This document shows positions 43,002 to 52,017 of a stretch of DNA of 64,000 nt, one piece after another. The stretch's first letter is position 1; every line of letters begins with the position of its first letter. Source of the DNA: Thermocatellispora tengchongensis (lineage in GTDB: Bacteria > Actinomycetota > Actinomycetes > Streptosporangiales > Streptosporangiaceae). The stretch spans positions 115,883-179,882 of the forward strand of contig NZ_JACHGN010000024.1 of assembly GCF_014202315.1 (NCBI RefSeq), in the 5' to 3' direction. The notes under the pieces are model-generated. The model did not search any database. It was not told the origin of the DNA and was given only the letters and a program-made list of their open reading frames with translations. A program made the position numbers and the translations under genes.

Positions 43002-44105
43002 GTGACCATCGACGCCTCTCGTGGTGTTCAGGCACCCCCGGAGCTCGTGCAGTTGCTCACCCCCGAGGGCGAGCGCGTCGAGCACCCCGACTACGACATC
43101 GACCTCACCCCCGAAGAGATCCGCGGCCTGTACCGGGACCTGGTCCTGGTCCGCCGGATCGACCTGGAGGCCGTGGCGCTGCAACGCCAGGGCGAGCTGG
43201 GCATCTGGGCCTCGCTGCTCGGGCAGGAGGCGGCGCAGATCGGCTCCGGCCGCGCGCTGACCGACGCCGACATGGCCTTCCCCACCTACCGGGAGCACGG
43301 CGTGGCCTGGTGCCGCGACGTCGACCCGGTCAAGTTGCTCGGCCTGTTCCGCGGGGTCAACCACGGCGGGTGGGACCCCGTCGAGCACAACTTCCACCTC
43401 TACACGATCGTCATCGGCAGCCAGACCCTGCACGCGGTCGGCTACGCCATGGGCATCCAGCGCGACGGCGCCGAGGCGGCGGCGATCGTGTACTTCGGCG
43501 ACGGCGCCACCTCCCAGGGCGACGTGAACGAGTCGTTCATCTGGGCCAGCGTGTTCAACGCGCCGGTGGTGTTCTTCTGCCAGAACAACCAGTGGGCCAT
43601 CTCCGAGCCGCTGGAGAAGCAGAGCCGCATCCCCCTGTACCGGCGGGCCAGCGGGTTCGGGTTCCCGGGCATCAGGGTGGACGGCAACGACGTCTTCGCC
43701 TGCCTGGCCGTGACCCGCCAGGCGCTGCGCAACGCGCGCGAGGGGAACGGGCCCACGCTGATCGAGGCGTACACGTACCGGATGGGCGCGCACACCACCT
43801 CCGACGACCCGACCCGCTACCGCGTCGCCGACGAGCTGGAGGCGTGGAAGCTCAAGGACCCGATCGAGCGGCTGAAGGCGTACCTGTTCAAGAACCAGCT
43901 CGCCGACCAGGCGTACTTCGAGGCGATCGACGCCGAGGCCGACGCGCTCGGGCGCGATGTGCGCAAGCGGTGCCTGGAGATGCCCGACCCCGACCCCCTG
44001 GCGATCTTCGACCACGTGTACGCCCACCGCCACCCCCTCATGGAGGAGGAGCGCGAGCAGTTCGCCGCGTATCTCGCGAGCTTCGAGGGGAGCGAGGGGC
44101 GATGA
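43002..44105 (+). CDS. pdhA: 2-oxoacid (pyruvate or branched-chain) dehydrogenase E1 subunit alpha
   Basis: A 367-residue thiamine-diphosphate enzyme subunit from the GTG at 43002 (CAGGAG upstream); the frame is open a further 22 codons. The TPP-binding motif is GDGATSQGDVNESFIWASVF ending in QNNQWAIS. Others are QGELGIWASLLGQEAAQIG, FPTYREHGVAW and YRMGAHTTSDDPTRYR, which includes a phosphorylation-loop-like region. With E1 beta it decarboxylates a 2-oxo acid and loads the acyl group on E2. Sequence alone does not separate pyruvate from branched-chain substrates. Confidence 0.9.
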   Translation: MTIDASRGVQAPPELVQLLTPEGERVEHPDYDIDLTPEEIRGLYRDLVLVRRIDLEAVALQRQGELGIWASLLGQEAAQIGSGRALTDADMAFPTYREHGVAWCRDVDPVKLLGLFRGVNHGGWDPVEHNFHLYTIVIGSQTLHAVGYAMGIQRDGAEAAAIVYFGDGATSQGDVNESFIWASVFNAPVVFFCQNNQWAISEPLEKQSRIPLYRRASGFGFPGIRVDGNDVFACLAVTRQALRNAREGNGPTLIEAYTYRMGAHTTSDDPTRYRVADELEAWKLKDPIERLKAYLFKNQLADQAYFEAIDAEADALGRDVRKRCLEMPDPDPLAIFDHVYAHRHPLMEEEREQFAAYLASFEGSEGR

Positions 44106-45088
44106 CGACGCTCACCTTGGCCAAGGCGATCAACGAGGGCCTGCGCAGGGCGATGGAGGACGACCCGAAGGTCCTGATCATGGGCGAGGACGTCGGCAAG
44201 CTCGGCGGCGTGTTCCGGGTGACCGACGGCCTGCAGAAGGACTTCGGCGAGCTGCGGGTGATCGACACGCCGCTGGCGGAGTCGGGCATCGTGGGCACCG
44301 CGATCGGGCTGGCGCTGCGCGGCTACCGGCCGGTGTGCGAGATCCAGTTCGACGGCTTCGTGTTCCCCGCCGCCGACCAGATCATCACCCAGCTCGCCAA
44401 GATGCCGCTGCGCTCGCTGGGCGCGCTGAAGCTGCCCGTCGTCGTGCGCATCCCGTGCGGTGGCGGGATCGGCGCGGTGGAGCACCACAGCGAGTCGCCC
44501 GAGGCGTACTTCACTCACACGGCGGGCCTGCGCGTCGTCGCCTGCTCCAACCCGGCCGACGCGTACGTCATGATCCAGCAGGCCATCCGGTGCGACGACC
44601 CGGTCATCTTCTTCGAGCCCAAGCGGCGCTACTGGGAGAAGGCCGAGGTGGACACCTCCCCCGAGGCCGCGGCGGGCTGGCCCGACCTGCACACCGCCCG
44701 CGTCGTACGCCCCGGCGGCGACGTGACGGTGCTGGCGTACGGGCCGATGGTGCGCACCTGCCTGGAGGCCGCCACCGCCGCCGAGGAGGACGGCCGCTCC
44801 GTCGAGGTCATCGACCTGCGCTCGCTCAACCCGCTGGACACCGCGCTCGTCACCGACTCGGTACGCCGCACCGGCCGGTGCGTGATCGTGCACGAGGCCC
44901 CCGTCTACAGCGGCTTCGGCGCCGAACTGGCGGCCCGGATCACCGAGAGCTGCTTCTACCACCTGGAGGCCCCGGTGCTGCGGGTCGGCGGGTTCTCCAC
45001 GCCCTACCCGCCGTCCAAGCTGGAGGAGCACTACCTGCCCGACCTGGACCGGGTGCTCGACGCCGTCGATCGCTGCTTCGCGTACTGA
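44102..45088 (+). CDS. pdhB: 2-oxoacid dehydrogenase E1 subunit beta
   Basis: A 328-residue partner of E1 alpha, overlapping its stop by four bases (ATGA). Family motifs are MGEDVGKLGGVFRVTDGLQ, RVIDTPLAESGIVGTAIGLA, EIQFDGFVFPAADQIITQLA, PCGGGIGAVEHHSESPEAYF, EPKRRYW, VIDLRSLNPLDT and VHEAPVYSGFGAELAARI. It forms the alpha2-beta2 heterotetramer of the complex in the cytoplasm. Confidence 0.92.
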   Translation: MTTLTLAKAINEGLRRAMEDDPKVLIMGEDVGKLGGVFRVTDGLQKDFGELRVIDTPLAESGIVGTAIGLALRGYRPVCEIQFDGFVFPAADQIITQLAKMPLRSLGALKLPVVVRIPCGGGIGAVEHHSESPEAYFTHTAGLRVVACSNPADAYVMIQQAIRCDDPVIFFEPKRRYWEKAEVDTSPEAAAGWPDLHTARVVRPGGDVTVLAYGPMVRTCLEAATAAEEDGRSVEVIDLRSLNPLDTALVTDSVRRTGRCVIVHEAPVYSGFGAELAARITESCFYHLEAPVLRVGGFSTPYPPSKLEEHYLPDLDRVLDAVDRCFAY

Positions 45089-45100
45089 GGAGGGGCGCTG

Positions 45101-46459
45101 ATGCGACGCGAGTTCAAGCTCCCCGACGTGGGCGAGGGGCTGACCGAGGCCGAGATCGTCCGCTGGCACGTCAAGGCGGGTGAGCACGTCACGGTCAACC
45201 AGACCATCGTGGAGATCGAGACGGCCAAGGCGATCGTGGAGCTGCCCAGCCCGTACGAGGGCGAGGTGGCGGCCCTGCTGGCGGACGAGGGGCAGACGGT
45301 GGACGTCGGCACCCCGATCATCGCGATCGAGGAGGGTGCTCCCGACGCCGGCCCCGGGCGCACTTCGTCCGTCGAGGACCTGGTGCCGTCCCCGCCCGCC
45401 GAGGGCGCGGTGGAGCCGGGCGTGCACGGGAGCCCGGCGCCCAAGCAGGCCGCTCCGGAGCGGCAGCCCGTCCTGGTGGGCTACGGGGTCAAGCTCGGCG
45501 CGGCCAAGCGCCGCCCGCGCAAGGCCCCCCAGCCCTCGGCTCCCGCGCCGGCGCCGGTGGTCCCGTCGGTGCCGCGCCAGCGGGGCGGGGTGACGGTGCT
45601 GGCCAAGCCGCCCGTACGCAAGCTGGCCAAGGACCTCGGCGTGGACCTGGCCACGCTGACCGGCACCGGCCCGCAGGGGACGATCACCCGCGAGGACGTG
45701 CACGCCGCCGCGGCGCCCAGGCAGGCGCCGCCGGTGGAGGCGCGGCCCGCGCCGGCCGGCCGTGAGGAGCGCATCCCGGTCAAGGGCGTGCGCAAGGCGA
45801 CCGCGCAGGCCATGGTGGCCTCGGCGTTCACCGCGCCGCACGTCACCGAGTTCCTGCAGGTGGACGTGACCGCCACCATGGACGCCGTACGCCGCCTGCG
45901 CGAGCTGCCCGACTTCGCCGAGGTGAAGGTCTCGCCGCTGCTGCTGGTGGCACGGGCCCTGCTGGTGGCGGCGCGCCGCCACCCGATCGTGAACTCGGCC
46001 TGGGACGAGGCCGCTCAGGAGATCGTGGTCAGGCACTACGTGAACCTGGGCATCGCCGCCGCCACGCCGCGCGGGCTGATCGTGCCCAACATCAAGGACG
46101 CCCACACGCTCACGCTGCCCGAGCTGGCCGCGGCGCTCACCACGCTGGCCGAGACCGCGCGAGCCGGGCGCACCCAGCCCGCCGACATGTCCGGCGGCAC
46201 GATCACGATCACCAACGTGGGCGTGTTCGGCGTGGACGCGGGCACGCCGATCATCAACCCGGGCGAGTCGGCGATCCTGGCCTTCGGCCAGGTCAGGCAG
46301 CTCCCCTGGGTGGTGGACGGCCAGGTGGTGCCGCGCGAGGTGACCACGCTGGCGCTCTCGTTCGACCACCGGATCATCGACGGCGAGCAGGGCTCGCTGT
46401 TCCTGCGCGACGTGGGGGCGATGCTGGAGGACCCGCTGCGCATGCTGGCCTGGAGCTGA
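45101..46459 (+). CDS. pdhC: dihydrolipoamide acyltransferase (E2) of the 2-oxoacid dehydrogenase complex
   Basis: A 452-residue E2 with one lipoyl domain (residues 1-80; lipoyl lysine K43 in EIETAKAIVELPSPY). A proline/alanine linker, a peripheral-subunit-binding domain (PPVRKLAKDLGVDLATLTGT GPQGTITREDV), a second linker and the catalytic acyltransferase domain with the active-site LSFDHRIIDGEQGSLFL follow. It starts 12 bases after E1 beta with GAGGAGGGGC upstream. No E3 (dihydrolipoamide dehydrogenase) gene is in the window, so E3 must be shared from elsewhere. Confidence 0.92.
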   Translation: MRREFKLPDVGEGLTEAEIVRWHVKAGEHVTVNQTIVEIETAKAIVELPSPYEGEVAALLADEGQTVDVGTPIIAIEEGAPDAGPGRTSSVEDLVPSPPAEGAVEPGVHGSPAPKQAAPERQPVLVGYGVKLGAAKRRPRKAPQPSAPAPAPVVPSVPRQRGGVTVLAKPPVRKLAKDLGVDLATLTGTGPQGTITREDVHAAAAPRQAPPVEARPAPAGREERIPVKGVRKATAQAMVASAFTAPHVTEFLQVDVTATMDAVRRLRELPDFAEVKVSPLLLVARALLVAARRHPIVNSAWDEAAQEIVVRHYVNLGIAAATPRGLIVPNIKDAHTLTLPELAAALTTLAETARAGRTQPADMSGGTITITNVGVFGVDAGTPIINPGESAILAFGQVRQLPWVVDGQVVPREVTTLALSFDHRIIDGEQGSLFLRDVGAMLEDPLRMLAWS

Positions 46460-46469
46460 TCCGGCACCT

Positions 46470-46496
46470 CACCCCGGGGCCGCCGGCCCCGGGGTG
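46470..46496 (+). terminator. terminator after the E1/E2 operon
   Basis: A 12-bp perfect stem (CACCCCGGGGCC and its complement) with a 3-base loop, 10 bases after the E2 stop codon. Confidence 0.8.
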
Positions 46497-46543
46497 GGTA
46501 CGCTGGGCCGCGATCACCGATCGGCGAGTGAAGGGGGCCGAGC

Positions 46544-46837
46544 ATGTTCCGGCACGTGGTGCTGTTCCGCTGGACCGAGGACGCGACCGACGAGGACAAG
46601 GAGCGGGTGGCACGCGAACTGCGCGCCCTGCCGGAGACCATCTCCGAGATCCGCGCCTACCACGTGGGCCACGACGCGGGCGTCAACCAGGGCAACTACG
46701 AGTTCGCGGTGGTGGCCGACTTCGACGACACGGCCGGCTACCTCGTCTACCGCGACCACCCGGCGCACCGCGCGGTGATCGACAAGTATATCAACCCGTA
46801 CGTCGCCGCCCGCGCCGCCGTGCAGTACGAGCTCTAG
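46544..46837 (+). CDS. Dabb (stress-responsive alpha/beta barrel) family protein
   Basis: A 97-residue protein behind GAAGGGGG, starting MFRHVVLFRWTEDATDEDKE. It carries the Dabb hallmarks: an N-terminal HVVLFRW strand, EIRAYHVGHDAG, FAVVADFDDTAGYLVYRDHP AH and the terminal KYINPYV. These ferredoxin-like dimeric barrels occur in small enzymes and stress proteins; the specific role is unknown. It stands alone after the E2 terminator and converges with the DUF6458 gene. Confidence 0.9.
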   Translation: MFRHVVLFRWTEDATDEDKERVARELRALPETISEIRAYHVGHDAGVNQGNYEFAVVADFDDTAGYLVYRDHPAHRAVIDKYINPYVAARAAVQYEL

Positions 46838-46849
46838 TCACCCCACCCT

Positions 46850-47080
46850 CTAGTCATCGTCGTCGCGTGGCGGGTTCTCCCGGTGCATGAGCCGGCCCTC
46901 GGGCATGGCACCGCGCCGCGGGGTCATCACCAGGCTGAGCACCACACCGGCCCCGCCCACGATCATGAAGATGAGCCCGATGGTGTCGATGCTGATCGCA
47001 TCACCGAGCACGTCGTCGTCGATGGCGAACTTCAGGATCGCACCAAGGGTGAGGAAGAACACGCTGACCCCGACGCCCAT
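46850..47080 (-). CDS. DUF6458-type small membrane protein
   Basis: A 76-residue protein with two membrane helices (VSVFFLTLGAILKFAID and IGLIFMIVGGAGVVLSLVM) joined by a short acidic loop. It has a charged cytoplasmic tail ending NPPRDDDD. Two-helix proteins of this sequence are widespread in actinobacteria; the function is unknown. It converges with the Dabb gene, 12 bases apart. Confidence 0.85.
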   Translation of the reverse strand: MGVGVSVFFLTLGAILKFAIDDDVLGDAISIDTIGLIFMIVGGAGVVLSLVMTPRRGAMPEGRLMHRENPPRDDDD

Positions 47081-48062
47081 CCCGGCCTCCCCTTCGTCAA
47101 GAGCGAGTCTTGACTTCCAACATCGCGTCCGCCCTCGGTCATACCCGTTTATGGCCCGCGCCTCGCACCCCCGTGCCCCAGGGCTCGGGGCTCGCGGCTT
47201 GGTGCTCGGGGATCGGGGCTTGGGGCTAAGAGGCGGGCCGCGCCCTCACGACCCGCGCGCGGGACAGAGGGCTCGGCGCGGTCGGGAGCGCGCGACGGGG
47301 CGGGAATTTCGCGGGCTGTGGGATTGCGGGGCCTGCTTGGTGGGGTCTCGGCCGCTTGGGAGTGGGCGCCGCTAGGGCGATGCGCGGGTTGGAGGATTGG
47401 GTACCCGCTCGGGGTGCGGCCGCCTATAAGTGCGCGCGGCTGGGGGGGGGATTGGGTACCTGCTCGGCGGGGCTCGGCGCGCTTGGGGTGCGCGCCGATG
47501 GGGGATTCGCGGCCTGTGGGGATGGGATCCATTCGGCGGGGTCGGCGCGCTTGGGAGTGCACGGCGAAGGGGCACTCGCGGGTTGTGCGGCGGAGGTGAT
47601 CGCAGGGCCGCCATCCCCTGCTCGGATCGCTGCACCTGGGGTGGGCGCAGGCGGAACCGGCAGCCAGGTAGCCATGGCCGGCCACGGGCCCGTGCGGGGA
47701 CGCGTCGGTCACCAGGTCCGTGGGCGGGGGCGTGTCGGGCACCGAATCTGTGGCGGGGACCCACCGGCCACCGGGCCCTAGCGGCTGGACGCCCCCAAGA
47801 AGGGCACTCGGGGGCGGTGGGCACCGCCCCCGAGCCCGGCCCGGGGCCGTGGGGAGGGCCGAGTGGTGGAATCACGGATCTCACGGCAAAGGGCGTGGCA
47901 GCGCAAAAGAGCTGAGCTGCGAGGACCTACCTCCGCTCTGCGGGGCGCCGTCACCGCATCGGAAGCGGGCGACTCGCCCGGGGTCACCGGGTTCTGTAGC
48001 GGGGATCTCGCGAGTGGGTGGTGGTGGGCTTGGGCGCGGGTCGTGTCTGGACTGAGGAGGGC
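47081..48062. other. gene-free, repeat-rich region
   Basis: About 1 kb with no supported gene. Open frames on both strands give Gly/Ala/Arg low-complexity translations. Imperfect repeats are present: ATTGGGTACC(C/T)GCTCGG at about 47396 and 47451, and a CGGCGCGCTTGGG(G/A)GTGC segment at about 47475 and 47543, implying a loose 55-70-base periodicity between 47180 and 47600. The plus strand is strongly G-rich in this part. Confidence 0.55.
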
Positions 48063-48087
48063 GTGAACCCGACGAAGGAGGGTTCAC
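48063..48087. terminator. hairpin downstream of the acyl-CoA dehydrogenase gene
   Basis: A perfect 8-bp stem (GTGAACCC and GGGTTCAC) around a nine-base loop, just beyond the triple tandem repeat at the 3' end of the gene. Confidence 0.5.
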
Positions 48088-48120
48088 GCCCGACGAGGGA
48101 AGACACGACCCTGGAGGCGC

Positions 48121-48240
48121 CCAAGCCCCGCCCGTGCGGAGCACGGGCCATAAGCACAGCCCAAGCCCCGCCCGTGCGGAGCACGGGCCATGAGCACAGC
48201 CCAAGCCCCGCCCGTGCGGAGCACGCGCCATTAGAACGCG
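48121..48240. repeat. three 40-bp tandem repeats at the acyl-CoA dehydrogenase 3' end, each with a hairpin
   Basis: Units start at 48121, 48161 and 48201, beginning CCAAGCCCCGCCCGTGCGGA. Each contains the dyad GCCCGTGC / GCACGGGC with a 3-base loop. The third unit runs into the gene and includes its stop codon and last codons. The array may act as a serial terminator. Confidence 0.85.
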
Positions 48241-50054
48241 TCTTCGTGGAGGTCCATCAGGTCGAGGGGGGTGGCGGTGAGGATCTGGCGTTCGGCGGAC
48301 AGGCGGGGGAGGACGGTGCGGGCGAAGAAGGACGCGCCGCCGACCTTGCCGGTGTAGAACGCCTGGTCCTCGTCGGAGGTGGCGAGGGCGGTGAGGGCGA
48401 CCTCCGCCTGGCGGAGCAGGAGCCAGCCGATGACCAGGTCGCCCAGGGCGAGCAGGAACCGGGTGGTGTTCAGGCCGACCTTGTAGATCTCGCGGGGGGT
48501 CTCCAGGGAGGTGAGGGCCCAGCCGGCCATCGTGTCGCCCATGGCCTGGATGTCGTCGGCGGCCTGGGCGAGGAGCTTGCGCTCCTCCTTGAGCCGGCCG
48601 TTGCCCGCCTCGGAGCTCGCGAACTGCCTGATCTCGGCGAGGAGCGCGCCCACGGCGGCGCCCTGGTTGCGCAGGATCTTGCGGAAGAACAGGTCGAGGC
48701 CCTGGATCGCGGTGGTGCCCTCGTACAGGGAGTCGATCTTGGCGTCCCTGATGTACTGCTCGATCGGGTAGTCCTGGAGGTAGCCGGAGCCGCCGAGGGT
48801 CTGCAGCGACCGCGACAGCAGCTCGTAGGAGCGTTCGGAGCCGACGCCCTTGACCAGCGGGAGCAGCAGGTCGTTCAGGGCCTCGGCGGCCTCGTCCCTG
48901 CGGCCCTCGGCCTCGGCGATCTGGACCGCGTCCTGCTGGGTGGCGGTGTAGAGCACCAGGGCGCGCATGCCCTCGGCGTACGTCTTCTGCAGCATGAGCT
49001 CGCGGCGTACGTCGGGGTGGTTGACGATGGTCACGCGGGGCGCGGTCTTGTCGGCCATCTGGGTGAGGTCGGCGCCCTGCACCCGCTCCTTGGCGTACGC
49101 GAGCGCGTTGAGGTAGCCGGTGGAGAGGGTGGCGATGGCCTTGGTGCCGACCATCATCCGGGCGTGCTCGATGATCATGAACATCTGCCGGATGCCGTCG
49201 TGGACGCCGCCCACGAGGGTGCCGATGGCGGGGTGCTTCTCGCCGAAGGTCAGCTCGCAGGTGGCCGACGCCTTCAGGCCCATCTTCTTCTCGACGTTGG
49301 TGACGTAGACGCCGTTGCGCTCGCCCAGCTCGCCGGTCTCCAGGTTCACGTGGTACTTGGGCACCAGGAACATGGACAGGCCCTTGGTGCCGGGGCCGGC
49401 GCCTTCGGGGCGGGCCAGCACCAGGTGGAAGATGTTCTCGGTCATGTCGTGGTCGGCGCTGGTGATGAAGCGCTTGACGCCCTCGATGTGCCAGGTGCCG
49501 TCGGGCTGCTGGATCGCCTTGGTACGCCCGGCGCCGACGTCGGAGCCCGCGTCGGGTTCGGTCAGCACCATGGTGGCGCCCCAGTTGCGCTCGATGGCGA
49601 GTTCGGCGAACCGCTTCTGCTCGGGGGTGCCGACCTTCCACATGTGGTAGGCGAAGTTGGGGCCTCCGGCGTACATGTAGAGGGCCGGGTTGGCGCCGAG
49701 CACCATCTCGGCGGCCGCCCAGGCGAGGCTGCGCGGGATGCCGGGGCCGCCCAGCTCCGGCGGCAGGTCGATGTGGGCCCAGCCGCCCTCCATCAGCGCC
49801 GCGAACGACTTCTTGAACCCCTCGGGCATGGTGACCGAGGCGGTGGCGGGGTCGAAGGTGGGCGGCGTGCGGTCGGCCTCCTCGAAGGATTCGGCGAGCA
49901 CGCCCGTGGCCAGGCGGTTCACCTCGTCGAGGATGTTCCGCGCGGTGTCCTCGTCGATGTCGGCGTACGGGCCGGTGCCCAGCAGTGGTCCGCGATCGAA
50001 CACCTCGAACAGGTTGAACACCAGATCGCGCACGTTGCTCTTGTAGTGACCCAT
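48231..50054 (-). CDS. acyl-CoA dehydrogenase, FadE type (long form)
   Basis: A 607-residue flavoprotein for the first step of fatty-acyl-CoA beta-oxidation. It starts at the ATG at 50054 ([25 protein letters not shown] upstream). It has the extended form with an extra C-terminal domain (~150 residues) found in actinobacterial FadE5-like enzymes. Motifs are [68 protein letters not shown] and the catalytic glutamate in [15 protein letters not shown]. No partner beta-oxidation genes are adjacent. Confidence 0.93.
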   Translation of the reverse strand: MGHYKSNVRDLVFNLFEVFDRGPLLGTGPYADIDEDTARNILDEVNRLATGVLAESFEEADRTPPTFDPATASVTMPEGFKKSFAALMEGGWAHIDLPPELGGPGIPRSLAWAAAEMVLGANPALYMYAGGPNFAYHMWKVGTPEQKRFAELAIERNWGATMVLTEPDAGSDVGAGRTKAIQQPDGTWHIEGVKRFITSADHDMTENIFHLVLARPEGAGPGTKGLSMFLVPKYHVNLETGELGERNGVYVTNVEKKMGLKASATCELTFGEKHPAIGTLVGGVHDGIRQMFMIIEHARMMVGTKAIATLSTGYLNALAYAKERVQGADLTQMADKTAPRVTIVNHPDVRRELMLQKTYAEGMRALVLYTATQQDAVQIAEAEGRRDEAAEALNDLLLPLVKGVGSERSYELLSRSLQTLGGSGYLQDYPIEQYIRDAKIDSLYEGTTAIQGLDLFFRKILRNQGAAVGALLAEIRQFASSEAGNGRLKEERKLLAQAADDIQAMGDTMAGWALTSLETPREIYKVGLNTTRFLLALGDLVIGWLLLRQAEVALTALATSDEDQAFYTGKVGGASFFARTVLPRLSAERQILTATPLDLMDLHEDAF

Positions 50055-50195
50055 TCCAGCCGCTCCTCCGCCCTGCTCATGCGCCCTACTCACGAGTAAC
50101 ACTACTGGGTAATGCTACCCGTCGGTAACCCTGTTTATTGCGATCAGGGGGTGTTCGCGGGGCTGCGGATTGCATCTCCGGGTTATAACCGGGAG

Positions 50196-50990
50196 GTGAC
50201 CGAGGTTGCGGAGTTGGGACGCCGGTGGCGCGGCGAGCTTGAGGCGTGGGCCATTCCGGAGGAGATCCTGGCCAGGGCGCCCGTCGATCCGTGGGGCCAC
50301 ATCGTGACGAGGTTCACACGGCGTACCGACGCCCTGCTCGCGGCGCCCGGCGGGCCGACGTACGAGCGGGTGTGCGAGGCGCTGCCCGATGGGGGCACGC
50401 TGCTCGACGTGGGGGCGGGCACCGGGGCCGCCTCGCTGCCGGCCGTACGGGCGCGCGGGGCGCGGCTCGTCGCCGTGGACGAGAACGGCGGGATGCTGGA
50501 GCGGCTCGGGGAGCTGGAGCCGGGGGCCCGGCTGATCCGGGGGCGGTGGCCGGACGTCGCGGGGGAGACGCCGGTGGCCGACGTGGCGATGTGCGCGCAC
50601 GTCGTGTTCAACGTGCCCGATCTGCCGGAGTTCTTCGCCGCGCTGACCGCGCACGCGCGGCGGCGGGTCGTGGTGGAGCTGCCCGAGCTGCATCCCACCA
50701 CCTGGGCGGCGCCGCTGTGGCGGCACTTCCACGGGATCGAGCGGCCGAGCCGGCCCACCTCCTACGATGCCGCGGCCATCGCCGCGGCGCTCGGCCACGA
50801 CGTGCGCGACGACGCGCACGAGGCGCCCGACGACCCTTTCACCTCGGTGGAGGAGCTGGCGGCCAGCGCCTGCCGGCGGCTGTGCCTCGATCCGGGGCGG
50901 GCGGGCGAGGTCGCGGAGGCCGCGGTGGCACTGGGGGTCTGGCCGGTGCCCAGGGCGCGCCGGCATACCTTGACCTGGGACGTACGATAA
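50196..50990 (+). CDS. class I SAM-dependent methyltransferase
   Basis: A 264-residue protein from the GTG at 50196 (MTEVAELGRRWRGELEAWAI). A TATAAC hexamer ends only eight bases before this GTG, so the transcript may be leaderless; the frame is open upstream to 50112. SAM-binding motif I is LLDVGAGTGAASLP, followed by RLVAVDENGGMLERLGEL (motif II), DVAMCAHVVFNVPDLPEFFA AL (motif IV) and RRVVVELPELHPT. The substrate is unknown. It is divergent from the acyl-CoA dehydrogenase gene. Confidence 0.82.
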   Translation: MTEVAELGRRWRGELEAWAIPEEILARAPVDPWGHIVTRFTRRTDALLAAPGGPTYERVCEALPDGGTLLDVGAGTGAASLPAVRARGARLVAVDENGGMLERLGELEPGARLIRGRWPDVAGETPVADVAMCAHVVFNVPDLPEFFAALTAHARRRVVVELPELHPTTWAAPLWRHFHGIERPSRPTSYDAAAIAAALGHDVRDDAHEAPDDPFTSVEELAASACRRLCLDPGRAGEVAEAAVALGVWPVPRARRHTLTWDVR

Positions 50991-51031
50991 CCGGCTTGAC
51001 GTCTTTGGTGGTGTCGCGGTTGGCTGGGGCC

Positions 51032-51415
51032 ATGATCGGAGTTCACACTGTCACCTTCGACTGCGCCGAGCCGTACGAGCTGGCGCAGTGGTGGGGCCGC
51101 ATCACCGGCTGGAGCATCGCGGGCTACGAGCCGGGCGACACCGAGGTGCTGCTGGAGGCCCCCTCGGACCGTCCGCACGAGCCGAACCTGCTGTTCATCA
51201 AGGTGCCCCAGGGCAAGACGGTCAAGAACCGGCTGCATCTCGACGTGTGGCCCGTGGGGGGCGCCACGAGGGACGAGGAGGTGGAACGGGTGGTCGGGCT
51301 CGGTGCCAAGCCCTACGAGGACCACCGCAACCCCGACGGCACCGGGTGGGTGACCCTGCTCGACCCCGAGGGGAACGAGTTCTGCATCGTCCGCAGCGAG
51401 GCCGAGAGGTCCTAG
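51032..51415 (+). CDS. VOC (glyoxalase-like) family protein
   Basis: A 127-residue protein from the ATG at 51032 (MIGVHTVTFDCAEPYELAQW), with the two-module beta-alpha-beta-beta-beta layout of glyoxalase/bleomycin-resistance-like proteins: WWGRITGWSIAGYEPGDTEV LL, KNRLHLDVWPVGG, DGTGWVTLLDPEGNEFCIVR. The metal-binding pattern (H, H, E) is only partly present. It may be co-transcribed with the methyltransferase 41 bases upstream. Its stop overlaps the convergent membrane-protein gene. Confidence 0.85.
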   Translation: MIGVHTVTFDCAEPYELAQWWGRITGWSIAGYEPGDTEVLLEAPSDRPHEPNLLFIKVPQGKTVKNRLHLDVWPVGGATRDEEVERVVGLGAKPYEDHRNPDGTGWVTLLDPEGNEFCIVRSEAERS

Positions 51416-51864
51416 CGCTCGTCGGCACGGCCCTTGAGGGTGAGCGTGAGCACGCCGGCGATGAGGTAGACCAGCGCGCCGCCCCACGCCGCGTCCCAGG
51501 CGGCGCCGAACGGGCCCTCGCCGTCGAAGACGAGCTGCACGGGGTACATCAGCACGGCGGCGCCGGCGGCCGGCCACAGGGAGAACCGGAACGGGTGGCG
51601 CAGCGACCACACCCGGGCCTGGCGGGTCACCCGGTCGGCGACGTGCGGCTTGGCGACCGAGCCGATGGCCGCGACCAGCGTGAACAGGGTGATGCCCAGG
51701 CTCAGCGCCCAGGTGACGTCCGGCGGGTTGGGCGGCAGCAGGCCCATGACGAGGCTGGCGCCGGTCGCGACGCCGCCGGAGATGGCGGCGGCCTTCCAGG
51801 GAGCGCCGCGCAGGGCCGCGCCGGCGAGGGACATCTCTTCGCGTCGGGTGAGTTCGTTGTTCAT
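51412..51864 (-). CDS. hypothetical membrane protein
   Basis: A 150-residue protein starting MNNELTRREEMSLAGAALRG at 51864. About four membrane helices are visible (AAAISGGVATGASLVMGLL, TWALSLGITLFTLVAAIGSV, SLWPAAGAAVLMYPVQLVF and WGGALVYLIAGVLTLTL) with short charged loops. I recognise no family or motif. Its stop codon overlaps that of the VOC gene by four bases. Confidence 0.7.
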   Translation of the reverse strand: MNNELTRREEMSLAGAALRGAPWKAAAISGGVATGASLVMGLLPPNPPDVTWALSLGITLFTLVAAIGSVAKPHVADRVTRQARVWSLRHPFRFSLWPAAGAAVLMYPVQLVFDGEGPFGAAWDAAWGGALVYLIAGVLTLTLKGRADER

Positions 51865-52017
51865 GCACCCAGGGTGCTCCGCCGGGGCCCCTGGGGGCAT
51901 CGGGGACGGACCCTGATTCGTCCCCGACCTCCGTCTGACTACCCACAGTAATGGATCGGTCACGTTAGGGTATGGACAGGGCATCGACTCCCCGACACGA
52001 ACTTGGAGGTCCATCCC

